A program made the position numbers and the translations under genes. DNA of 5,113 nt from an uncultured Eubacteriales bacterium (lineage in GTDB: Bacteria; Bacillota; Clostridia; Christensenellales; UBA1242). The notes beneath the pieces are model-generated. The model was not told the origin of the DNA and did not search any database. It worked only from the letters and a program-made list of their open reading frames with translations. Below, piece by piece: positions 1 to 4,589 of the stretch. The first letter of the stretch is position 1; each line of letters begins with the position of its first letter. The stretch is from positions 2,755 to 7,867 of the forward strand of contig CARBWQ010000032.1 of assembly GCA_948949055.1 (NCBI GenBank), written 5' to 3'.

Positions 1-1919
1 AATTGAGAATCATCAAAAGAAGGGATAACGATAGTTTCATCAGAGCCAACAATGGAAGCAGAGAAGTCAAAGCCAGAGAAAGAGGAAGAAAGAGTCAAAG
101 AATTAGAGCCGTTGAGGATAGAAAGAGTAAGGTCATTAAAGAGGGTAATGTCAATTCTATCATCAGCCTTAACCAGTCCTTTAATGAAGAGTGGAGATGT
201 TTCTGGGTTTATAACACTATCTATATTTTTAAAAATGTCAATAAATTCTTTGAGATCAATGTCATAACTAATATTGCTTAAAAATTCTATAATCACATCT
301 GAAATTGTATCTAAATCTATGACAACATTAAGTTTATTCGCAAAACTTGCATAGATTTTATTTTCAAGCTTCTCTATTTTGAGCTGATATTCCCCAATTT
401 GAGAAGTTAGTTTAGCATAGTTGTCTTTAATTGATATTACATAATCGATAGGCAAACTGAATTCTTTATATTCAATATTGATAACACCACTTAAAGTATT
501 ACATTTTATAATATTAATAGCATTTTCTACTGTTGGAAGTAAATCGGCTACATCAATATAATTGCTTTCGTCAACTTTTGTGTCAAAATCTCTGAATTCA
601 ATTACATTTAAATTTACATCAATGTCTTTATTTGCAAAACTTAAAGAATTTAGCTCTTCATTAGCAATTCCAATAGCGAAATTGCCTACATTTTTGATGA
701 CAATATTAGTTACATTATCTATTACATAAACTTTTTCAATTATAGAGAGATCAAGCTCACTTAAATTAAAGTCAGAAAGGTTTCCTAAGTTTAATCCACT
801 TAAAAGGTCAGCAATGTTGCCATTTTTTAAGTTTTCAATTATAGAAGAAATTTCATCAATAGGCAATTGAATATCAAATGAAGTTTTAATGAAATCAATA
901 ACTTTATTGTAGTCATTTAAATTAAATTTAAGATATACATTGCCATATTCGATAAAAATAGTGTTATTTTTAAGAATGATATTGAGTGAATTATCTTCAA
1001 TAGCTATTGATAAAAGAACTGATTTATCATTCAAATTTGCGTAAATATTCCCATTGAGCGCAAGATTAGAATATCTAGCATTTAAATTAAATGCAAATTT
1101 GTCGTTAGATTTAGCAAATTTTATAGCTCCATTTACTATATCTAAAAGGTTGTTTATTGCAACATATTCTTGATCGTTTTTGCTATTTAAATTGATAGTT
1201 TCTGGGTAAGAAATGTCGCCATTTATGCTGGCTGATAAACTATCATCAGAATAATCAAAATTGATAGCTTTAAGATTATAATCAGAATCACAAACAAAAG
1301 TCATTTCCTTGTTAATCATAGGAAGGGTGACTATAAGATTGACCAAGCTTGGGTCATTTTCGTCTGCAACTTCAATTAAATTTGAGAAGAAACCTAAAAT
1401 AGTATCTTTATCAAGCTCTCCTAATACTGCCATTATATCAGGCATTTCTATTTCAAGAAGTTCTAAAATTTGACCAATTGGTTTAATAATGTTTTTTGTG
1501 TCAATCGACAATTTTCCATTAAATAAATCAAAATATGCAGTTCCATTTTGATAGGTGAAATCAATATTATAGTTATGATTAGTTCTTTCAACAAGAGCAT
1601 TGATATTTCCTTGGACAGCTAAGTTATTTATATCATTAGAAAGAGCCATGTCAGCACCTACGGATATAATAAAGCAATCTGCTGAGGTTGATATTTTTGC
1701 AGAAAGGTCAAGTCTAATAAAATCACTACTTGAAAGGTTATCCACCATCTTTGTTAGTTGTACGGGGAGTTGTGGGGTGGGTGAAGGTTTGATTGTGTTG
1801 TTACCCTTTGTTTGATTATTTGAATTATTGATTGACAAAGTAATAACCCCGTAAGCCGAGGCCAGCGAGATTACTAGATATATCAGTGCATACGAGAGGT
1901 ATTTAAATACTTTTCTCAT
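1..1919 (-). CDS. Large repeat-containing secreted or membrane-anchored protein, 3'-truncated by window edge
   Basis: The frame is open from the ATG at 1919 to the window edge (639 complete codons, no stop), so the C-terminus is missing. I do not recognise a named family. Residues 1-7 are basic (MRKVFKY) and 8-28 are hydrophobic. There is no lipobox cysteine; an ASA sequence at 20-22 could be a signal peptidase I site, otherwise this is a signal anchor. Residues 30-52 form an Asn/Thr/Pro-rich linker. The rest is beta-rich, with few Trp, Cys or Pro, and divides into about three degenerate repeats of ~200 residues (51-251, 252-453, 454-639). Each unit starts with an amphipathic helix, continues with alternating strands, then a Y/F-rich strand leading into an I/V/D-rich helix. 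It follows the upstream membrane-protein gene by two bases and is probably translationally coupled to it. The fold pattern recalls LolA/LppX-like half-barrels that bind hydrophobic ligands, but this is only inference. No catalytic motif is visible. Confidence 0.9.
   Translation of the reverse strand, partial: MRKVFKYLSYALIYLVISLASAYGVITLSINNSNNQTKGNNTIKPSPTPQLPVQLTKMVDNLSSSDFIRLDLSAKISTSADCFIISVGADMALSNDINNLAVQGNINALVERTNHNYNIDFTYQNGTAYFDLFNGKLSIDTKNIIKPIGQILELLEIEMPDIMAVLGELDKDTILGFFSNLIEVADENDPSLVNLIVTLPMINKEMTFVCDSDYNLKAINFDYSDDSLSASINGDISYPETINLNSKNDQEYVAINNLLDIVNGAIKFAKSNDKFAFNLNARYSNLALNGNIYANLNDKSVLLSIAIEDNSLNIILKNNTIFIEYGNVYLKFNLNDYNKVIDFIKTSFDIQLPIDEISSIIENLKNGNIADLLSGLNLGNLSDFNLSELDLSIIEKVYVIDNVTNIVIKNVGNFAIGIANEELNSLSFANKDIDVNLNVIEFRDFDTKVDESNYIDVADLLPTVENAINIIKCNTLSGVINIEYKEFSLPIDYVISIKDNYAKLTSQIGEYQLKIEKLENKIYASFANKLNVVIDLDTISDVIIEFLSNISYDIDLKEFIDIFKNIDSVINPETSPLFIKGLVKADDRIDITLFNDLTLSILNGSNSLTLSSSFSGFDFSASIVGSDETIVIPSFDDSQ
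3..560 (-). repeat. Protein repeat unit 3 (residues ~454-639)
   Basis: Third copy. It starts YIDVADLLPTVENAI (454-468), in register with unit 2's YVAINNLLDIVNGAI. KIYASFANKLNVVIDL (521-536) is followed by helix ISDVIIEFL (539-547) and IDLKEFIDIF (554-563). It ends FDDSQ (635-639), which matches the ND-QE and DESN residues just before units 2 and 3, so a fourth unit probably starts at the window edge. Confidence 0.55.
561..1166 (-). repeat. Protein repeat unit 2 (residues ~252-453)
   Basis: Second copy. It starts YVAINNLLDIVNGAI (252-266) and has the strand-turn-strand IFIEYGNVYLKFNLN (321-335), followed by helix YNKVIDFI (337-344) and IDEISSIIENL (354-364). The closing strands are EELNSLSF (421-428) and VNLNVIEF (435-442). 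The order of elements and the spacing match units 1 and 3. Confidence 0.55.
1167..1769 (-). repeat. Protein repeat unit 1 (residues ~51-251)
   Basis: First copy of a degenerate ~200-residue unit. It opens with a helix (LTKMVDNL, 55-62), passes through strands to TAYFDLFNGKLSID (127-140), then a helix (IIKPIGQILELL, 144-155). It closes with strands around DYNLKAINF (213-221) and SASINGDISY (229-238). Boundaries are approximate and come from matching patterns by eye. Confidence 0.5.
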
Positions 1920-1921
1920 GA

Positions 1922-3112
1922 TTATTTTCCTTTTAATGTTGGCATAATGACTTCGTCTAAATTGAAATCATAGTCTATTTTAATAGTACCATTACATGTT
2001 ACGCCCATACCAAACTTTACGGCCTTATAACTTTCAAAAACCTCAGTTGTTATTAGGTTCCATTCATCGTCAATGGTAGCAATATATTTAATTGAATAGA
2101 AAGAAGGGTCAGCTTCTAGTCCACCAGTTCTACGAACTTCCTTATAATAATTAAGTACACTAGTCATTGGGTCAAGATTGAAAGTGATAATATAATTACC
2201 AGTTTCTTCATCTTTTGTCATAGAACTACTTAAAATAGTTTTCTCTGAAATAATATATGGGGTAATTTCACTTGGTAGACCACCAGTCATATTTTTATAT
2301 TCATCAGTAGAAATTGGTCTGTTATAATACCAATCAGCATTTCTTTGAGTTACATTTTTGCCGACATAAATATCAATGATGTCTGGATTTTTCTTGTCCA
2401 TAAGATAAACATCAAGGTTTGCGACAGTGATTGTACCTTTACTGATAGATTCAAAAGTGTAATAGTCGCCATTGAATCGTCTTTGACTGTATACTGTTTG
2501 AGTAATTCCCAATGTAGTAGCTTTTCCATTTCCAGTGAAGAGGAAATTTTTAGCAAGAGTAGCGTTGTGTACAGAAAGAAGAAAGTTGTCCACATGAGAA
2601 GATATATCATTAGGAGTTTTGTTGCCTACATAATTTAGCCAATTCTTCTGGTCTTTTTCAGCTTCATTTCCAAAATTGTCAAGAAGAACAGTGCCAATAG
2701 GCTTGATATAACTTTCAGCCGAAAGAGAACCGTAGTCAGGTGATTTTAAGTTTACATTAAAATACCATACGCCAAGCCCACTTCCTGTAAATACTCCTAA
2801 AAATAGTAGAGTGCAAAACACTCTCATTTTATGTGAAAAAGTTGTTTTGACATGTGGTTTTTTATCTTTCTTTTTTCTTTTTTCTTTTTTACTGCCATAT
2901 AATTGATTTTCTATTGATGTGTTAGAACCGTCTAAATCGGTGTTGCTATTTTGCTCAATATCTGATTGAGCCTTGTCAATAACTTCCTCATTTTTACTTT
3001 CGCTATCGTCAGAAAAACTGACTTCTTGCAAAGTCTTGTCATGTTCATTTAAATTATATATATTATCTTTCTCGCTTTTGTCAGCAGAAATATCTTTTTT
3101 ATTTTTAGCCAT
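1922..3112 (-). CDS. Single-pass membrane protein with acidic cytoplasmic tail and beta-rich extracytoplasmic domain (unknown family)
   Basis: This is a 396-residue protein of no family I recognise. The frame extends 13 codons further upstream (to 3151), but I place the start at MAKNKK because GAGGGAG sits six bases before that ATG and nothing comparable precedes the longer start. Residues 1-72 are hydrophilic, Asp/Glu/Ser/Asn-rich and probably disordered. Residues 75-85 are almost all basic (KKEKRKKKDKK), and 96-118 form one membrane segment. By the positive-inside rule the N-terminus is cytoplasmic and 119-396 lie outside. The outer domain is strand-rich, with NADWYYNRPIS (258-268), a TGGLPSEITPY loop (276-286), and late strands IATIDDEWNL (344-353) and NGTIKIDYDF (374-383). 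These last two resemble the closing strands of the repeats in the downstream gene. First gene of a two-gene operon with its own strong promoter and a long leader. There is no lipobox and no catalytic motif. An envelope-assembly or ligand-binding role is a guess. Confidence 0.9.
   Translation of the reverse strand: MAKNKKDISADKSEKDNIYNLNEHDKTLQEVSFSDDSESKNEEVIDKAQSDIEQNSNTDLDGSNTSIENQLYGSKKEKRKKKDKKPHVKTTFSHKMRVFCTLLFLGVFTGSGLGVWYFNVNLKSPDYGSLSAESYIKPIGTVLLDNFGNEAEKDQKNWLNYVGNKTPNDISSHVDNFLLSVHNATLAKNFLFTGNGKATTLGITQTVYSQRRFNGDYYTFESISKGTITVANLDVYLMDKKNPDIIDIYVGKNVTQRNADWYYNRPISTDEYKNMTGGLPSEITPYIISEKTILSSSMTKDEETGNYIITFNLDPMTSVLNYYKEVRRTGGLEADPSFYSIKYIATIDDEWNLITTEVFESYKAVKFGMGVTCNGTIKIDYDFNLDEVIMPTLKGK
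1928..1932 (-). promoter_or_regulatory. Ribosome binding site of the large repeat protein
   Basis: AAGGA lies 8 bases before the ATG at 1919, inside the last codons of the upstream gene. The upstream stop (1924-1922) is only two bases from this start, which favours translational coupling and supports this start codon. Confidence 0.7.
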
Positions 3113-3118
3113 GTAATG

Positions 3119-3125
3119 CTCCCTC
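3119..3125 (-). promoter_or_regulatory. Ribosome binding site deciding the start at 3112
   Basis: GAGGGAG on the minus strand, six bases before the ATG at 3112. It is the reason for preferring the 396-residue form over the 409-residue one. The overlapping UUUGAGG (3128-3122) can pair over seven positions, one of them G-U, with CCUUAAA at 3230-3224 in the leader, so the site could be masked. Confidence 0.75.
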
Positions 3126-3187
3126 AAAGTTATCGGGGATAGAGCAAACACATTTGCTTTTGACGTATTAAGTTGTATATATGTAAA

Positions 3188-3203
3188 ACATGGTAAACCA
3201 TGT
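3188..3203. repeat. 16-bp interrupted palindrome
   Basis: ACATGG-TAAA-CCATGT is perfectly symmetric in its arms. In the minus-strand transcript it would form a 6-bp hairpin followed by UUUA. It could be a protein operator or a weak attenuator; the sequence alone does not decide. Confidence 0.5.
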
Positions 3204-3209
3204 AAATAA

Positions 3210-3239
3210 ATCTAAAATAAAAATTTAAGGTGTAGTCAA
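3210..3239 (-). promoter_or_regulatory. Possible weak second promoter inside the leader
   Basis: TTGACT (3239-3234) and TTAGAT (3215-3210) are spaced 18 bp. The expected start (~3203) falls at the edge of the 16-bp palindrome 3188-3203, a layout typical of an operator. The -10 match is only 4 of 6, so this may be chance in AT-rich DNA. Confidence 0.2.
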
Positions 3240-3380
3240 AAGTGACAAATGGAAATGCTACCGGGTAGCTTGTCCTAGCAAGCTTTTATAGGTTTATGCA
3301 TAATTTATGCAAACCTTTGTAACCCCCTTAAAATGTTTGTCTAATCGTCATAATATTGAATAATATTTACGATACAATTA

Positions 3381-3409
3381 ATTATATAATATATATAAGC
3401 AAATGTCAA
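3381..3409 (-). promoter_or_regulatory. Near-perfect housekeeping promoter for the envelope operon
   Basis: On the minus strand a TTGACA box (3409-3404) and a TATAAT box (3386-3381) are separated by exactly 17 bp. Both hexamers match the sigma-A consensus. Transcription should start near 3374. A-tracts lie directly upstream, in UP-element position. Confidence 0.85.
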
Positions 3410-3419
3410 GAGTTTTAAC

Positions 3420-3446
3420 AAAAAAAATATAAAAAATATCAAAAAA
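3420..3446. other. Phased A-tracts (predicted curved DNA / UP element)
   Basis: A-runs start at 3420, 3431 and 3441, close to one helical turn apart, about 45-70 bp upstream of the start point of the minus-strand promoter. A-tracts in phase with the helix bend DNA, and AT-rich stretches here can contact the RNA polymerase alpha subunit. The function is inferred. Confidence 0.5.
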
Positions 3447-3451
3447 TTTTA

Positions 3452-3483
3452 GAATATATATTCAAAATAATGAATAAATATTC
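3452..3483. repeat. Two similar 12-bp palindromes 20 bp apart
   Basis: GAATATATATTC (3452-3463) and GAATAAATATTC (3472-3483) share the arms GAATA/TATTC and both continue with CAAA context. Start-to-start distance is 20 bp, about two helical turns. They lie between the divergent promoters and could be paired operator sites. Background AT content is very high, so chance is possible. Confidence 0.35.
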
Positions 3484-3540
3484 AAATTTACAAACTAAAT
3501 TTAGGCTTTTAAAATTTTTTAAAAAAGTAAGATAAAATAC

Positions 3541-3569
3541 TTGACAAACTCTTATATTTAATATAAAAT
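3541..3569 (+). promoter_or_regulatory. Promoter of the rplM-rpsI operon
   Basis: TTGACA (3541-3546) and TAAAAT (3564-3569) are spaced 17 bp, with an A/T-tract element directly upstream (3510-3526). The predicted start is near 3576, giving a leader of about 77 bases before rplM. Confidence 0.8.
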
Positions 3570-3575
3570 AATAGA

Positions 3576-3652
3576 CGTCTTAATCTAAGGCATTTTTTAT
3601 TTGTATTAGCCCCACAAATGAATTAGGTCTTATGGACGTGTTCGGAGGAAAA
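3576..3652 (+). promoter_or_regulatory. Candidate structured leader of rplM (L13-leader-like)
   Basis: ACGTC (3575-3579) can pair with GACGT (3635-3639), closing a domain just before the GGAGG ribosome binding site. Inside it ATCTAA (3583-3588) can pair with TTAGGT (one G-U) and ATTTGT (3599-3604) with ACAAAT (3614-3619), giving three nested stems. Autoregulatory L13 leaders of this size are known upstream of rplM in Bacillota. I recognise the position and nested-stem plan, not a primary-sequence match. Confidence 0.45.
3645..3649 (+). promoter_or_regulatory. Ribosome binding site of rplM
   Basis: GGAGG four bases before the ATG at 3653. It selects MKTYLAKP as the true N-terminus; the in-frame ATG at 3632 has no such site and would add seven residues absent from the family. 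Confidence 0.75.
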
Positions 3653-4096
3653 ATGAAAACATATTTAGCTAAACCAGCGGACATTGAAAGAAAATGGTTC
3701 GTTGTAGATGCGGCTGGTGCTCCACTTGGTAGGGTAGCTACTACTGTCGCTGATATTTTGACTGGTAAAACAAAAACTATTTATACACCAAACGTTGATT
3801 GTGGTGATTTCGTAGTTGTTATTAATTCTGATAAGGCTGTTCTTACAGGAAACAAACTTGTTGACAAAAAACATAGATGGCACACAGGTTATGTAGGTGG
3901 ACTTAAAGAAGTTAACTACGGTACTTTAATGGCAGAAAATTCTCCAAAAGCTATTGAGCTTGCAGTTAAGGGAATGTTGCCAAAAACTTCTCTTGGAAGA
4001 AAACAAATTACTAGACTTCATGTTTATAAAGATGAGGCTCACAAGCATTCAGCTCAACAACCTCAAAAAGTTGAAGTAAAAGGAGTTAGAAACTAA
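3653..4096 (+). CDS. rplM: 50S ribosomal protein L13
   Basis: L13 is an early-binding protein of the large ribosomal subunit that contacts 23S rRNA. The 147-residue product matches the usual length of 140-150. It carries the family landmarks: [18 protein letters not shown] (13-30), [18 protein letters not shown] (44-61), the HTGYVGGLK stretch (77-85), [19 protein letters not shown] (107-125) and the terminal H-x-HSAQQP segment (130-137). The start at 3653 is chosen over the in-frame ATG at 3632 because GGAGG lies just upstream of it and the family begins with an MKTY-like sequence. It is the first gene of the operon and overlaps rpsI by one base (TAATG). Expression is probably controlled by the promoter at 3541 and possibly by L13 binding to its own leader. 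Confidence 0.98.
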   Translation: MKTYLAKPADIERKWFVVDAAGAPLGRVATTVADILTGKTKTIYTPNVDCGDFVVVINSDKAVLTGNKLVDKKHRWHTGYVGGLKEVNYGTLMAENSPKAIELAVKGMLPKTSLGRKQITRLHVYKDEAHKHSAQQPQKVEVKGVRN

Positions 4097-4506
4097 TGGC
4101 AGAAAAGAAAACTAAGTCAGTTAGTCAAGTTATTTCAACTGGCAGAAGAAAAAAATCAATCGCAAGAGTTAGACTCTTCCCAGGAACTGGTAAATGCACA
4201 GTTAATGGAAGAGAAATGGGTGAATATCTTCAAAGAGATACTCTTCTTTTAGTTGCTCGTCAACCATTTGAAGTTACAGGAAGTGGTGAAAAATATGATG
4301 TTATCGCTCGTGTAGTTGGTGGTGGTATTTCTGGTCAAGCTGGTGCAATTTGTCATGGTATTGCAAGAGCACTTGTTAAAGCTGACGAGATGTATAAGAG
4401 TGAACTTAAAAAAGCTGGACTTCTTACTCGTGACCCAAGAATGAAAGAAAGAAAGAAGTATGGTTTGAAGAAAGCAAGAAAAGCTTCTCAATTCTCAAAA
4501 CGTTAA
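4096..4506 (+). CDS. rpsI: 30S ribosomal protein S9
   Basis: S9 sits in the head of the small ribosomal subunit, and its C-terminal tail reaches the P-site tRNA. The 136-residue product is a normal full-length S9. Visible landmarks are [19 protein letters not shown] (15-33), the glycine-rich [19 protein letters not shown] (75-93), [18 protein letters not shown] (112-129) and the invariant SKR C-terminus (134-136), here QFSKR. A short basic-acidic N-terminal extension (residues 1-10) precedes the conserved core. It starts within the stop codon of rplM, with AAGGAG about ten bases upstream, so translation is probably coupled. An intrinsic terminator follows eight bases after the stop. Nothing is unusual apart from the neighbourhood. 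Confidence 0.98.
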   Translation: MAEKKTKSVSQVISTGRRKKSIARVRLFPGTGKCTVNGREMGEYLQRDTLLLVARQPFEVTGSGEKYDVIARVVGGGISGQAGAICHGIARALVKADEMYKSELKKAGLLTRDPRMKERKKYGLKKARKASQFSKR

Positions 4507-4513
4507 TTTCAAA

Positions 4514-4541
4514 AAAAAAGACTTGTTTTCAAGTCTTTTTT
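4514..4541 (+). terminator. Intrinsic terminator of the rplM-rpsI operon
   Basis: AAGACTTG-TTTT-CAAGTCTT forms a perfect stem that is extended by A/T pairs to 12 bp and ends in a T run (4536-4541), starting eight bases after the rpsI stop. The A run on the other side would allow it to work from the opposite strand as well, although no gene ends there. Confidence 0.9.
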
Positions 4542-4566
4542 ACTTTTATTTTCTTTTGATTTGTAG

Positions 4567-4572
4567 TATAAT
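4567..4572 (+). promoter_or_regulatory. Possible -10 box of the thioredoxin reductase gene
   Basis: A perfect TATAAT lies between the terminator and the gene, but the -35 position (4544-4549, TTTTAT) is poor. A start about seven bases downstream (~4579) would fall inside the ribosome binding site and give a leader of only about ten bases. The gene needs its own promoter because the terminator precedes it. Confidence 0.4.
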
Positions 4573-4577
4573 AAACT

Positions 4578-4582
4578 AGGAG
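4578..4582 (+). promoter_or_regulatory. Ribosome binding site of the thioredoxin reductase gene
   Basis: AGGAG seven bases before the ATG at 4590. It supports that start, which puts the FAD-binding strand at residue 9 onward, as is usual for the family. Confidence 0.75.
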
Positions 4583-4589
4583 TAAATTT

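Larger units (their letters stand above)
3113..3374 (-). promoter_or_regulatory. Long structured 5' leader of the envelope operon (possible riboswitch or attenuator)
   Basis: From the predicted start point (~3374) to the ATG there are about 260 untranslated bases. Reading along the transcript, it holds: a long hairpin at 3316-3290 (6 bp plus 5 bp with a small bulge); a hairpin at 3284-3267 (AGCTTG/CAAGCT); a hairpin at 3269-3257 (GCTAC/GTAGC) that shares three bases with the previous one, so the two exclude each other; a perfect 6-bp inverted repeat at 3203-3188 (ACATGG/CCATGT) followed by a short T run; and a 6-bp hairpin at 3158-3143 (AGCAAA/TTTGCT). I could not match it to any riboswitch consensus I know (c-di-GMP, TPP, SAM, T-box, ykkC and others). 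The structures are seen in the sequence; a regulatory function is inferred. Confidence 0.45.

Noticed and set aside
3..281. Two plus-strand open frames of 71-92 codons at the left edge
   Set aside because: They lie opposite the long continuous minus-strand gene, in its purine-rich mirror, with no ribosome binding site and low-complexity Arg/Glu/Lys content.
3113..3151. N-terminal extension of the 396-residue protein to the ATG at 3151 (409 aa)
   Set aside because: No ribosome binding site precedes it, and the extension would contain the strong GAGGGAG site that serves the ATG at 3112.
3260..3355. Tiny minus-strand leader-peptide frames (such as MTIRQTF and MHKPIKAC) in the long leader
   Set aside because: Neither has a well-spaced ribosome binding site or a run of one regulatory amino acid, and frames this short are expected by chance.
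3113..3631. tRNA, CRISPR or mobile element in the central spacer
   Set aside because: No cloverleaf, no repeated spacer-repeat units, no transposase remnant and no flanking target duplications were seen.
3632..3652. Upstream in-frame ATG of rplM at 3632
   Set aside because: No ribosome binding site; the seven extra residues would be encoded by the leader stem and the GGAGG site and are not part of L13.
4249..4491. Minus-strand frame opposite rpsI
   Set aside because: It is a shadow of the certain S9 coding sequence, with Cys/Phe/Ser-rich content typical of the reverse complement of Lys-rich codons.
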